Of a stretch of DNA of 64,000 bases, positions 26,803 to 37,224 are shown piece by piece. The notes beneath the pieces were generated by a model, which worked only from the letters and a program-made list of their open reading frames with translations, had not been told where the DNA came from and ran no database searches. Position 1 is the stretch's first letter, and each line of letters begins with the position of its first letter. This DNA is from Deefgea tanakiae (GTDB lineage Bacteria; Pseudomonadota; Gammaproteobacteria; Burkholderiales; Chitinibacteraceae): NCBI RefSeq assembly GCF_019665765.1, contig NZ_CP081150.1, positions 1,302,001-1,366,000 on the forward strand, in the 5' to 3' direction. A program made the translations under genes and the position numbers.

Positions 26803-27642
26803 GTGAAGTTATGTGGTTTTGAAGTTGGCATTGATCAGCCCTTTTTCCTCATCGCTGGCCCGTGTGTAATTGAAAGTGAGCAATTAGCAATTGATACTGC
26901 TGGTCTGCTAAAAGAAATAACGGCTGAACTTAGTATTCCGTTCATCTATAAATCTAGTTTTGACAAAGCCAATCGCTCCTCTGGTAAATCATTTCGTGGC
27001 TTAGGGATTGATAAAGGCTTAAAAATTCTGGACGAAGTACGCCGCCAATTGGGCGTTCCTGTTTTGACAGATATTCATACCGAGGCTGAAGCTGCAATTG
27101 CAGCCCAAGTTGTTGATGTTCTGCAAACGCCCGCATTTTTAGCGCGCCAAACTGATTTTATTCATGCGGTCTGCGCCACTGGCAAGCCAGTCAATATCAA
27201 AAAAGGCCAGTTTATGGCGCCTTGGGATATGAAAAATGTTGTTGAAAAAGCCAAAGAAGCCAATGGTGGGATCGACAATATTATGGTTTGTGATCGTGGT
27301 ACATCATTTGGCTATAACACTTTGGTTAGCGATATGCGTGGCCTAGCCATCATGCGTGAAACCAACTGCCCTGTAGTGTTTGACGCTACGCATTCGGTAC
27401 AACAGCCAGGCGGCTTGGGTGATAAATCGGGTGGGCAACGTGAATTTGTACCCGTGTTGGCGCGTGCAGCAATTGCTTCTGGTGTGGCGGGTGTGTTTAT
27501 GGAAACACATCCGAATCCTGCCGAAGCAAAATCGGACGGCCCTAATGTGATGCCGATCGCACGAATGAAAGAAATGCTGACCGTACTCAAAGACATCGAC
27601 CGTGTAGTTAAGGCACACTCGTTCATTGAACATTCATTGTAA
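26803..27642 (+). CDS. kdsA: 3-deoxy-D-manno-octulosonate 8-phosphate synthase
   Basis: The 279-residue enzyme joins phosphoenolpyruvate and arabinose 5-phosphate, the first step of Kdo synthesis for lipopolysaccharide. Motifs seen include [12 protein letters not shown] (residues 11-22), [21 protein letters not shown] and [13 protein letters not shown]. The GTG start at 26803 follows AAGGGG (26791-26796) at 6 bases and gives the usual length. Its presence indicates a Gram-negative outer membrane with Kdo-containing LPS. Confidence 0.97.
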   Translation: MKLCGFEVGIDQPFFLIAGPCVIESEQLAIDTAGLLKEITAELSIPFIYKSSFDKANRSSGKSFRGLGIDKGLKILDEVRRQLGVPVLTDIHTEAEAAIAAQVVDVLQTPAFLARQTDFIHAVCATGKPVNIKKGQFMAPWDMKNVVEKAKEANGGIDNIMVCDRGTSFGYNTLVSDMRGLAIMRETNCPVVFDATHSVQQPGGLGDKSGGQREFVPVLARAAIASGVAGVFMETHPNPAEAKSDGPNVMPIARMKEMLTVLKDIDRVVKAHSFIEHSL

Positions 27643-27750
27643 TCATTGTCGTGTAAAAGTTGTATGGCAAGCTGTTGAAGCCGCAGGCAGTATATTGAGT
27701 ACGACAAGGTGAGACAACGTAGCAAGACAACTTTTGCTTTAACTACTTAA

Positions 27751-29091
<1,341 letters not shown>

Positions 29092-29155
29092 TGTTGTTTT
29101 CTATGTTGCTGCGATTGCCTTGCATGCAACCTAGTTAACGTCTGTAGTAAGATAT

Positions 29156-29186
29156 AAAACCGGGGCTTGCTCCGGTTTTATTTTAT
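29156..29186 (+). terminator. Rho-independent terminator after eno
   Basis: AAAACCGG (29156-29163) and CCGGTTTT (29172-29179) enclose an 8-base loop, followed by ATTTTATT. It lies about 65 bases past the eno stop and just before ftsB, so ftsB is read by read-through or from its own promoter. Confidence 0.75.
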
Positions 29187-29199
29187 TGTTTGGAATGGT

Positions 29200-29544
29200 A
29201 TGCGAATACTTGCGATTTTTTTGGCGGCAGTGATTGTTGCTTTACAGTGGCCATTATGGGTCGGCAAAGGAAGTTGGCTGCGCGTTTGGCAGCTTGATAC
29301 GCAACTGAGCGAGCATCGTTCAGCAAACGCCAAATTAAAAGAACGTAATGATGCACTTGAAGCTGAGGTGCGTGACTTAAAAACGGGAACAGACGCGATT
29401 GAAGAGCGCGCTAGAAACGAGCTAGGTATGATTCGACACGAAGAAGTCTTTTTTCAGGTTTTGGATCACACGCCGTTAGCAGCCAGTCGGCCTACGCTGG
29501 CAGCCAGCACAGCTGCAGTTGCGGAAAAAAATTCAAAAAATTGA
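29200..29544 (+). CDS. ftsB: Cell division protein FtsB
   Basis: The 114-residue protein has an N-terminal membrane helix ([20 protein letters not shown]) and a coiled coil (~30-70) containing [18 protein letters not shown], then [20 protein letters not shown], the typical FtsB/DivIC end. It joins FtsL and FtsQ to activate septal wall synthesis. The ATG at 29200 is preferred to an in-frame TTG upstream because it gives the usual short cytoplasmic end. The C-terminal ~20 residues are Ala/Thr-rich and variable. Position after eno is conserved. Confidence 0.95.
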   Translation: MRILAIFLAAVIVALQWPLWVGKGSWLRVWQLDTQLSEHRSANAKLKERNDALEAEVRDLKTGTDAIEERARNELGMIRHEEVFFQVLDHTPLAASRPTLAASTAAVAEKNSKN

Positions 29545-29560
29545 TACGGTACAATTTTTT
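29535..29560 (+). terminator. AT-rich hairpin at the end of ftsB
   Basis: AAAAAATTG (29535-29543) and CAATTTTTT (29552-29560) form a 9-bp stem that overlaps the ftsB stop. It resembles a weak terminator with an AT-rich stem. Confidence 0.45.
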
Positions 29561-29637
29561 ATAAATATTTAATTTTCAAATCTGTTTATTTGATTCGGAC
29601 TCGGCTATAGTTTTCACTTGGCATAGAGGTCACTTAA

Positions 29638-31122
29638 ATGGCAGATTTAGTTAGCTCAGAAAATCATCGCAAAAAGTCAGATACGCTGTATTACCAATTG
29701 GCCGAAGAGCTTGCACAGGCGATTCAAGCAGGTATTTTGCGCTCAGGTGAAAAGCTCCCTTCGATTCGCAGGCTTTCCTCGGAAAGACAGCTCAGTTTGT
29801 CGACCATCATGGAAGCCTACCGCGAGCTTGAAGATCGCGGTTTGGTGGAGGCAAGGCCACAGTCTGGATTTTATGTGCGTGCCATACGCCATTTGGCGTC
29901 GCCTGAGCTCACCAAGCCACCACAACGCCCCTCACAGGTGGTGATTGACCCCTTGCTAACGCCTAGTGCCTTATCGCACATTAACGATGTCAAAGTCGAT
30001 TTTGGTTTGGCGATTCTATCGCCCAAGCTATTTCCAAATCAGCAGATCCAAAGAATCCTATCCCAAGTTACCCGGAACGATCCTGATATTATTGCCAACT
30101 ACGGTGAGTCGCACGGTGACATTGAATTGCGTCGTCAAATAGCGAGGCGCTCTTTAACTTGGGGTGGGCAAGTCGAAGCTGACGATGTATTGATTACGCA
30201 CGGAGCAATCGAAGGGCTTAATTTGTGCCTGCGCGCGGTGACCAAGCCGGGTGATGTGGTCGCAATTGAATCGCCAGCATATTTTGGACTCTTGCAGATT
30301 TTAGAAAGTTTTAAGCTGAAAGCGCTTGAGTTGCCGACGCACCCAAAAACCGGTATTTCTATTGAAGCGCTAGAGTTGGCTTCGCGCAATGGTGATATTA
30401 AAGCCTGTGTGTTGCTACCCAACTATTCGAATCCTTGCGGTAGTTTAATGCCCGATGACAACAAGCGACGTTTGGTTGAGTTGCTTGATAAGCGAAATAT
30501 TCCACTGATTGAAGATGACATCTATGGTGAGTTTTATTATCAAGGTGACCGCCCAAGGCCTGCGAAAGCGTACGATCAAACGGGCAATGTGATGCTCATT
30601 GCTTCGTTTACAAAATTATTAGCCCCCGCATTTCGGATTGGTTGGGTGCTAGGTGGGCGTTGGCAAAAAGAAATAGAACAGCTCAAATTTATTAATACTT
30701 TTTCAACCTCTTTGGTTCTTCAGCGCACTATCGCGCACTTTTTAGAAAGCGGTGGCTACGATCATCATCTGCGTCGCTTGAGGAAAAATTGCGCCGAACA
30801 AGTGAATGATGCAGTCGATGCAATCCAGAGGTTTTTTCCTGCCGACACAAGGCTCACTGTGCCGCAGGGTGGCTATGTGCTTTGGGTGGAGCTCAATACC
30901 CAGATTGAGACGCTGCAATTGTTGCAGTTGGCTTTGGCTGAAGGCATTAGCTTCACCCCCGGCGTCATGTTTTCGCCTAGCCGCAGCTACCACAATTGTT
31001 TGCGAATTTGCTGTGGTGAGCCATGGACTGTTCGTCACGAAAAGGCGATTGAGCGTCTCGGCCTGCTTGCTCAGCAGTTGCTACAACAGTCGCAAACAAG
31101 CAGCATGGCAGAAATTACTTAA
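29638..31122 (+). CDS. MocR-family transcriptional regulator (GntR domain fused to aminotransferase fold)
   Basis: The 494-residue protein has a GntR winged-helix domain (~15-85: YYQLAEELAQAIQAGILRSG, then LPSIRRLSSERQLSLSTIME) and a class I aminotransferase-like domain (~115-480) with the PLP-binding Lys in IASFTKLLAPAFRIGW. These regulators bind PLP and usually control vitamin B6, GABA or amino-acid genes. The AGAGGT at 7 bases supports the ATG at 29638. It is convergent with the next gene (8-base overlap), and its target is not evident from the context. Confidence 0.92.
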   Translation: MADLVSSENHRKKSDTLYYQLAEELAQAIQAGILRSGEKLPSIRRLSSERQLSLSTIMEAYRELEDRGLVEARPQSGFYVRAIRHLASPELTKPPQRPSQVVIDPLLTPSALSHINDVKVDFGLAILSPKLFPNQQIQRILSQVTRNDPDIIANYGESHGDIELRRQIARRSLTWGGQVEADDVLITHGAIEGLNLCLRAVTKPGDVVAIESPAYFGLLQILESFKLKALELPTHPKTGISIEALELASRNGDIKACVLLPNYSNPCGSLMPDDNKRRLVELLDKRNIPLIEDDIYGEFYYQGDRPRPAKAYDQTGNVMLIASFTKLLAPAFRIGWVLGGRWQKEIEQLKFINTFSTSLVLQRTIAHFLESGGYDHHLRRLRKNCAEQVNDAVDAIQRFFPADTRLTVPQGGYVLWVELNTQIETLQLLQLALAEGISFTPGVMFSPSRSYHNCLRICCGEPWTVRHEKAIERLGLLAQQLLQQSQTSSMAEIT

Positions 31123-31414
31123 CACTCACCGCATCGGTTGGCTGCAGCTGCCCAGACTCTACCGAAAGTGCCTGCACTTGCTGGATGCAGCTTTGCGGGC
31201 CATTGCCTTGAGCTTCAACGCAACCTGCCGAATAGGCCATAACGCACGGCGGCATTTGCTCTGTCTCATCAACCCAAAGTACGATCATGCGCTGGCCGCA
31301 TAAGCTACCAAGGATGTCGTTCACATTGAGCAGGCCATCGATAAGCTCTGCGTGAGCAGCGCTAGGCATCATAAAGCCAGCGGCAATAAGGCTAACTAGG
31401 GATTTTCGGAGCAT
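31115..31414 (-). CDS. Small secreted/periplasmic hypothetical protein (99 aa)
   Basis: No family is recognised. An N-terminal signal peptide is clear (MLRKSLVSLIAAGFMMPSAA, cleavage after AHA), leaving about 77 residues with four Cys (SLCGQ, PPCVM, AGCVE, SCIQQ), so one or two disulphides are likely. GGGAGGGC lies 3-4 bases before the ATG at 31414. Its end overlaps the MocR stop by 8 bases on the opposite strand. The role is unknown. Confidence 0.65.
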   Translation of the reverse strand: MLRKSLVSLIAAGFMMPSAAHAELIDGLLNVNDILGSLCGQRMIVLWVDETEQMPPCVMAYSAGCVEAQGNGPQSCIQQVQALSVESGQLQPTDAVSVK

Positions 31415-31556
31415 GATGCCCTCCCTTGGCGGGGCGGGGCATTCCGAATGAAATGCAATCTGCCTGCCGTAATACTAATATCGGCAGGCTAATGATTGAA
31501 CTGCAACATCAGTTTGCTTTGGCGTTGTTTTTGACTGATAAGCGGTTAAATTGATT

Positions 31557-31826
31557 TTAATGCGCTGCGGCTAACTGTGATAAGCGGGCAGTGTGTTTTA
31601 CTGGCGTCTTTTCAGTATTTGACGCCTTGAGGGTGTTGAAGTGACTATCTTGTAGGGCTTCTATTACGATGCGGTCGTTGCCACTGGCAAGGTATTTCTC
31701 TCCGCGCGCCAAAACAACGTCCTCACCATCATGACTGATCCAGAGTTGACCTGACTCACAGCGAATCCAGACTGGTGCAGAGACAAATGAATAAACCTCT
31801 GCAGCTTTAAGTTGACTGGTTTGCAT
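31557..31826 (-). CDS. DUF2917-domain protein
   Basis: The 89-residue protein matches DUF2917 in having a short beta-rich, cupin-like core with WIRCESGQLWISHDGEDVVL and LARGEKYLASGNDRIVIEAL. The last ~25 residues are a variable basic/polar tail. No enzyme motif is present. These small proteins are common in betaproteobacteria and are often found near MocR-type regulators, as here. AGAGAA precedes the ATG at 31826. Confidence 0.8.
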   Translation of the reverse strand: MQTSQLKAAEVYSFVSAPVWIRCESGQLWISHDGEDVVLARGEKYLASGNDRIVIEALQDSHFNTLKASNTEKTPVKHTARLSQLAAAH

Positions 31827-31972
31827 GACGTTCTCTCATTAAGTTTTAAGCGATATACGAACTATACGTAAGGCGCGGCTAAATGATCAGATGCAAACTG
31901 TATTGTTATTTGTCATTCAATTTGAGTATTTCTGGAACTGTAACCCTTCAAAAATACTTCATCTGCATTGCT

Positions 31973-33793
31973 TTATGGTTTTTTCTGTGAGCTTAACTTC
32001 CTGAGTCGACGCAATACAAAGCGACTCGGGTCAATCGCGTTAATGAGGCTACGCTCAATACCTTGCGGCTCATTATTGAGTTGGCAAGCAAGTACTTCAG
32101 CGGAGAGTGCGTGCCAACTCAGACCTCGCGAACCAAAGCCTAAGATTGCAAACAGACCGGCAGATTTGGGAATATGAAACAGTTGATGGACGGAATGGCT
32201 GATCGGCTGGGTATCTGGTATTGCGCCTACCAAGGGTAATCGATCTGCCGAGTTAGGGCGTACGCATTGGCGAGTTTGTGCTCCTGATGTATTCAGCACC
32301 GCTGATGCGCCAATTAAGTTCGCCAAGTCATTTAAATTACTAGCCTCGACTTCCAATTCGTTGTCGTTGCTGCGAACTAAGTTGGCGCCAGCGCAGCGCC
32401 AACCATCAAATTCAGCGGTAAGGTAAGTGGCGCCTGAGATGCCCGTGCTCGTGGCATTGAGATGGTTTGCAGGTATGCGAGTTACGCTGCGCAGGCTGCT
32501 GCTCAGTGCTAAATCAGTGTTGGATAAGAGTCGTGCGGCATCGTGTGCGTTGGCCAAAATGAGTGTTTCTGTACTTGCGATGAGTTGGCCTTCACAATCG
32601 TACAAATGCCAAACTAATGCATTGCAATCAATGCGTTCAATATAGGTATTTAATGATTGATCAATATTGTCAATGCATTCATTGATATACCCATTGCACG
32701 AACTGGCTGGGTTGATCCACATACCTTGAGGGAACCACCAGCCTCCGAATTCGCATTCGATATTTAACTGCGACACCGCTTGTTGTACGCCTAGCCAACG
32801 AACCAATGTCTCAGGGAGTCGCTGTTCCTTAAGTATGGCTTGCATTAGTTCTGCCGCTTCACTGTCCTTGGCGATTTGAAAATGCCCTTCCATCCCAAAG
32901 TGCACAGGCTGTTTATGGTGAAGTAGCTCTTTGAGCTTTTGCTGGGTGGTAAAAAAACCTGCACGTGAAAGCCGAGCTTGGAAATTATCATCGAGACTAA
33001 AAGTAGGGTGGCACAAGCCAATATGATTGCCGGAAGCTTGGCTGGCGATCTGTGTCTGCGAATCAATCAACCGAATCTTCCAGTCGCGACGGGCTAGGGA
33101 ATTTGCTAGCGCGCAACCGGCAATGCCTGCGCCGATAATGATGGCTTCTTTTGTGGTGGGGCATTGCAACTGAGTTCGAGGTGGTCTCTGGATCGTTGCA
33201 GTCAGAAACGCGCCTTGCGGTGTGCAGTGCCGATGCGGTAAAAAGCCCGTTTTTACGAGCAGGTCTTGGCTAGTTTGGCTGCTGCTTAGGCTCAGTATCG
33301 TGCTATCGGCTTGGCTGAGGCGATATATTTGCTTAAGTGTCTGTAAATGCAATTCATCGCATTCGTGATTTAGTATAAAAACGTTAATTGGGCCTGACAC
33401 TTCGAATAGCTGGGATTCAAAATCACCCAGTACCAAGGTAAGCATTACTGTACTGTTTTTTAGATAAATCCTGTGAAAGCCTGCAATCGGCAGTGGCCAT
33501 TTTTTCGATAGCTCAGCAATTAAAGAGTCTAATTCTGTTGAATCTTCGCTGCGTGTTTCGATAGTGCTTGTAAGTGGTGGACATGAAAAATTATTGGAAA
33601 CAAAGCCAATGCAATGCAGCCTTTGGCTACGCTCAGCATCTTGTAGCCAACGTCGGCATAGATCAATAAAAGTTGCGCCTTGTTTGAAATCACTGAGCAG
33701 AATTGCAAAGCTATCTTTATTTGCCCATTGCTGGCCTATTGATTTGCCCAGTAGCTTAAAAGCGTTAATCAAATTTTCGCCTTCGATAGACAT
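31973..33793 (-). CDS. mnmC: MnmC-like protein: intact FAD oxidase half, degenerate methyltransferase half
   Basis: MnmC makes the last two steps of mnm5(s2)U at the tRNA wobble position. The C-terminal half looks intact: GAGIAGCALANSL FAD motif (~220), ASGNHIGLCHP, RPNSADRLPLVGA and GFGSRGLSW. The N-terminal half (~1-205) aligns with the MnmD methyltransferase, but its AdoMet loop reads DFKQGATF where relatives have GFGTGLNF, the following acidic residue is missing (CIGFVS), and the catalytic DGFAP segment is replaced by NHECDE. It probably retains only FAD-dependent removal of the carboxymethyl group. The ATG at 33793 has GGAA upstream; another ATG at 33805 is possible. It is shorter (606 aa) than E. 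coli MnmC (668). Confidence 0.85.
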   Translation of the reverse strand: MSIEGENLINAFKLLGKSIGQQWANKDSFAILLSDFKQGATFIDLCRRWLQDAERSQRLHCIGFVSNNFSCPPLTSTIETRSEDSTELDSLIAELSKKWPLPIAGFHRIYLKNSTVMLTLVLGDFESQLFEVSGPINVFILNHECDELHLQTLKQIYRLSQADSTILSLSSSQTSQDLLVKTGFLPHRHCTPQGAFLTATIQRPPRTQLQCPTTKEAIIIGAGIAGCALANSLARRDWKIRLIDSQTQIASQASGNHIGLCHPTFSLDDNFQARLSRAGFFTTQQKLKELLHHKQPVHFGMEGHFQIAKDSEAAELMQAILKEQRLPETLVRWLGVQQAVSQLNIECEFGGWWFPQGMWINPASSCNGYINECIDNIDQSLNTYIERIDCNALVWHLYDCEGQLIASTETLILANAHDAARLLSNTDLALSSSLRSVTRIPANHLNATSTGISGATYLTAEFDGWRCAGANLVRSNDNELEVEASNLNDLANLIGASAVLNTSGAQTRQCVRPNSADRLPLVGAIPDTQPISHSVHQLFHIPKSAGLFAILGFGSRGLSWHALSAEVLACQLNNEPQGIERSLINAIDPSRFVLRRLRKLSSQKKP

Positions 33794-33832
33794 TTGCAAT
33801 TCCATTGAGGGTTCTGTTGAGAGGTTGGCGCT

Positions 33833-35059
33833 TTACTGTGCTTCTTCGCCAAATTGCCCGCGCAAGAAGCGGCGGCGCGCCAATACTGCGGTGCATGCCC
33901 CAAGCAAGCAAACAACAACAAATCCGCCATTGCCCGCTAATTCATGCGCGATTTTAGATAGTTCGATCCCAACTGAGAAGATAATCATTACAATTATGCC
34001 CAGTGTGGCTGAAACAGTTCCTTTGCTTTGATCGCTGGCAAATAGAGCCAGTCTAAATTGCGCAGCATTAATGATGCCGATCCCAATCGCACCGATGGAT
34101 AGTGAGGCAACCAACCATTGCCAAGCTTCCGGCTCATAAATCAAGTGCAGACTGAGCGCAAATCCCAGCATAAATGGAATTGAACCGAATTTGATAATTC
34201 GATAAATTGGCACGGTACCTACGATTTTCGCCAGAATGATATTGCCGAGAATCAGCCCTGCAAAAACGGGGATTTGCCAGTAACCGTAATCAATCGTAGA
34301 AAGGCCTGCATCCTGCATTAATATGATCGGCGCCAAAGCAATCCAAGCCAGCAAAGGCATCGACGTAAAGCCAATTGAAATCGCGCCCGCCATAAATCGT
34401 CGGTTGCGCAGTACCGCCATATAATCAGTGCGCAGACTATTTAGGTTTAATGGTGAGCTCAATTTGGGCGAGGTTTCAGGCATAAAGCGCCACAGACCTG
34501 CCGCAGCAATCGTCGCAATGATGGCTACAAAAATAAAGATCCATTCCCAGCCGGTGACTTGTAACACCATGGCGCCTGCTAAAGGGCCAATGAGCGGTGC
34601 GATCAGGGCGACATTGGCCATGAGGGCGGTAACGCGAATGGCGGTGGCTTCAACAAAACTTTCTTGAATTGCTGCGTAGCCCACTGCGCCAATAAAGCAC
34701 ATTCCGGTACCTTGCAAGAAACGAAAGAACAAAAACCATGAATAAGAGCGAACAAAAATAATTGCGATACAAGCAAAAATAAACAGCGCTACACCTACGA
34801 GCATGACCGGTTTGCGCCCAACTCGGTCTGAGAGCGGCCCCAGTATCCATTGCAGGCTTGCGCCACCCAAAAGGCATAAGGACATCGCCGATGGAATGTG
34901 GCTTGGATCGACGCTAAATAAATGCACGATGGTTGGCATGGCGGGCAAAATCATGTCGTTTGAAATGTAGGTGGCAAATTCAAACAGCACGAGTGCCAGT
35001 GGAAATAATAAAGTCAGTAAACTGAGCTGGCTGATGGGTTGAATACGTTGGCTTGGCAT
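33833..35059 (-). CDS. mdfA: MdfA-family multidrug efflux transporter (MFS)
   Basis: The 408-residue protein closely follows E. coli MdfA, with 12 membrane helices. The acidic residue in helix 1 is in LFEFATYISNDMILPAMP. Motif A reads GPLSDRVGRKPVML, and helix 4-5 matches FIGAVGYAAIQESFVEA. MdfA exports cationic and neutral drugs by proton exchange. It is 27 bases from the upstream mnmC gene on the same strand but has no obvious link to it. AGAG precedes the ATG at about 9 bases. Confidence 0.93.
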   Translation of the reverse strand: MPSQRIQPISQLSLLTLLFPLALVLFEFATYISNDMILPAMPTIVHLFSVDPSHIPSAMSLCLLGGASLQWILGPLSDRVGRKPVMLVGVALFIFACIAIIFVRSYSWFLFFRFLQGTGMCFIGAVGYAAIQESFVEATAIRVTALMANVALIAPLIGPLAGAMVLQVTGWEWIFIFVAIIATIAAAGLWRFMPETSPKLSSPLNLNSLRTDYMAVLRNRRFMAGAISIGFTSMPLLAWIALAPIILMQDAGLSTIDYGYWQIPVFAGLILGNIILAKIVGTVPIYRIIKFGSIPFMLGFALSLHLIYEPEAWQWLVASLSIGAIGIGIINAAQFRLALFASDQSKGTVSATLGIIVMIIFSVGIELSKIAHELAGNGGFVVVCLLGACTAVLARRRFLRGQFGEEAQ

Positions 35060-35227
35060 TGAGTTTCTCTTTGTGAGGTGCCATTTTCCGTGCTTTACGC
35101 ATTAAATGCGAGGTAATAGTGCCGTTGGCATAAAAGGCTTTGTGTGCGCAAAGCGCAAGCTAATTTTTCTGGTCTACGGCATAATGTGGAATCAAATTTT
35201 TCTTGCGGCCATTTAAAGGTCTTTCTT

Positions 35228-35539
35228 ATGAATAAAACTGAATTGATCTCCATCGTGCACAACCTAGTTGCGATTGATCACCCTGAAGTGTCGAAAAAAG
35301 CCGTGGCGGCGACACTAGAAACATTGTCTGACGTTATTTTGGCGACAGTGAGTGGTGGTGGTGAGGTGGTCTTGCCGAATGTGGCTAAGATCGCACTTAA
35401 ATCACGCGATGCGCGTATGGGGCGCAATCCAAGGACTGGCGAAGCTGTACAGATTCCAGCAAAGCGCGTATTGAAGTTTACGCCGGCGAAGGCGTTGAAA
35501 GATGCGGTAGCTGAGCAAGACGCAAGCCAAGAAAAATAA
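35228..35539 (+). CDS. HU/IHF-family DNA-binding protein
   Basis: The 103-residue protein has the DNABII fold: N-terminal helices (MNKTELISIVHNLVAI), a GGGEVVLPNVAKIALK strand pair and the DNA-binding arm with RMGRNPRTGEAVQIPAKRVL. The arm motif GRNPRTG is the family signature. The ATG at 35228 follows AAAGG at 7 bases; an upstream extension is rejected. It is slightly longer than canonical HU (~90) and has diverged at the N-terminus, so it is an HU-like paralogue rather than HupB. Confidence 0.88.
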   Translation: MNKTELISIVHNLVAIDHPEVSKKAVAATLETLSDVILATVSGGGEVVLPNVAKIALKSRDARMGRNPRTGEAVQIPAKRVLKFTPAKALKDAVAEQDASQEK

Positions 35540-35560
35540 ACACCCATTCGATATGCAATA

Positions 35561-35585
35561 AAAAACCGGCCAAGGCCGGTTTTTT
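35561..35585. terminator. Bidirectional terminator between the HU-like gene and lysS
   Basis: CCGGC (35566-35570) and GCCGG (35575-35579) form a strong stem around CAAG, with A and T tracts on either side. Confidence 0.9.
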
Positions 35586-35643
35586 ATTGTTAGGTATATG
35601 TAGCTAGCCATTATGAATAAACGGCTAGCCGACGATACATCGA

Positions 35644-37158
35644 CTAGTCTTCGCGGCGCATTTGCGGGAACAAAATGACGTCACGAATGCTTGGTGAGTC
35701 AGTGAGTAGCATGACCAAGCGGTCGATACCAATGCCACATCCACCAGTTGGTGCCATGCCGTGCTCGAGAGCACGAACATAGTCTGCATCGTAATGCATC
35801 GCTTCATCATCACCTTTGTCTTTCAAATCTACTTGGGCTTGGAAGCGCGCGGCTTGATCTTCAGAGTCATTTAACTCCGAATAGCCATTGGCATGTTCAC
35901 GACCCACAATAAACAATTCGAAACGCTCAGTTAAGCCTGCTTGTGTGTCGGATGCGCGTGCCAGTGGTGATACTTCGGCAGGATAGTCAACGATGAAAGT
36001 TGGCTCCCACAATTTGCCTTCGGTGTTTTCTTCAAACAAACTCAGTTGTAGGCCGCCGATACCATCTGTAAGAACAGGCTTACCACCAAGACGTGCGATT
36101 TCCGATTTAAGGAAGGCACGATCATTCAGTTGTTCGTCGGTGTATTCTGGGTTGTAATGCTTGATTGCACCGGCAATCGTAAATCGTGCAAATGGTTTTG
36201 AAAGATCAACCACTTTGCCTTGGTAGGTCACAACAGCATGGCCAGTCGCTTCAATCGCGCAGGCGCGGATAATACCTTCTGACATATCCATCATGCGCTG
36301 GTAATCGGCATATGCCTCGTAGAATTCGATCATCGTGAATTCTGGGTTGTGACGCGTGCTCATGCCTTCGTTACGGAATGAGCGGTTAATTTCAAATACG
36401 CGCTCAAGACCGCCAACAATAAGGCGTTTTAGGTACAGCTCCGGCGCAATCCGCAAATAAAGCGGCATATCCAGCGCATTGTGATGCGTCACGAATGGCT
36501 TGGCTGTCGCACCACCCGGAATGCTGTGCATCATCGGTGTTTCAACTTCGAGGTAGTTTTCACCCACCATAAATTCGCGCAAGCGTTGAATGATTTTTGA
36601 GCGTTTGATAAAAGTGCCGCGGCTCACGTCATTGGTAATCAAGTCCAAATGACGTTGTCGATAAATCTGCTCTTGATCAGCCATGCCGTGATGCTTGTCT
36701 GGGAGCGGGCGGAGTGATTTGGTTAGCAGGCGTAGTTCGGTAACATGAATCGACAATTCACCTGTTTTGGTCTTCATCAATGTGCCACGTGCAGCAACGA
36801 TATCGCCCAAGTCCCAAGTTTTGAAATCATCGTAAACGGCTTCGCCAACGCTATTGCCGCTGATATAAAACTGAATGCGGCCCGCGTTGTCTTGAATTGT
36901 TGCGAAGCTGGCTTTACCCATTACGCGCTTGAGCATCATGCGGCCAGCTACCGAAACGCTGATCGCTTTGGCTTCGAGCTCGTCTTTTTCTAGCGCGTTG
37001 TACTGCTCATGCAGATCGCCAGATAAATGTTCGCGTTTAAAATCATTCGGGAAGGCGATGCCTTTGGCGCGAATCGCTGCCAATTTGGCGCGACGTTCAG
37101 CGATGATTTGATTTTCGTCGACTTGCACTTCAACTTCTTGGCTTTTCACTTCACTCAT
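35644..37158 (-). CDS. lysS: Lysyl-tRNA synthetase (class II)
   Basis: The 504-residue enzyme charges tRNA-Lys. The N-terminal OB domain (~60-170) is followed by the class II catalytic domain: motif 2 in [20 protein letters not shown] and motif 3 in [13 protein letters not shown] near the C-terminus. The ATG at 37158 follows TGGAA at about 6 bases, and its MSEVKSQ start fits; an upstream in-frame start is unnecessary. The prfB-lysS order is conserved in many proteobacteria. A strong terminator follows. Confidence 0.97.
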   Translation of the reverse strand: MSEVKSQEVEVQVDENQIIAERRAKLAAIRAKGIAFPNDFKREHLSGDLHEQYNALEKDELEAKAISVSVAGRMMLKRVMGKASFATIQDNAGRIQFYISGNSVGEAVYDDFKTWDLGDIVAARGTLMKTKTGELSIHVTELRLLTKSLRPLPDKHHGMADQEQIYRQRHLDLITNDVSRGTFIKRSKIIQRLREFMVGENYLEVETPMMHSIPGGATAKPFVTHHNALDMPLYLRIAPELYLKRLIVGGLERVFEINRSFRNEGMSTRHNPEFTMIEFYEAYADYQRMMDMSEGIIRACAIEATGHAVVTYQGKVVDLSKPFARFTIAGAIKHYNPEYTDEQLNDRAFLKSEIARLGGKPVLTDGIGGLQLSLFEENTEGKLWEPTFIVDYPAEVSPLARASDTQAGLTERFELFIVGREHANGYSELNDSEDQAARFQAQVDLKDKGDDEAMHYDADYVRALEHGMAPTGGCGIGIDRLVMLLTDSPSIRDVILFPQMRRED

Positions 37159-37224
37159 GATTTTTCCACTGATTACATTCAAAACAACGGGAAGCATAAG
37201 TCTATGCCTCCCGAGATTAAAAAA

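Noticed and set aside
26801-26803. Alternative ATG near 26798 for kdsA
   Set aside because: It is out of frame (ATG GTG TGA); GTG at 26803 has the correct spacing to AAGGGG.
30806-31303. 165-residue plus-strand open frame
   Set aside because: It lies in another frame of the MocR gene and the antisense of the secreted protein; no motif is present.
35228-35539. Annotation as the canonical HU (hupB)
   Set aside because: It is longer and its N-terminal part is diverged; only membership of the DNABII family is supported.
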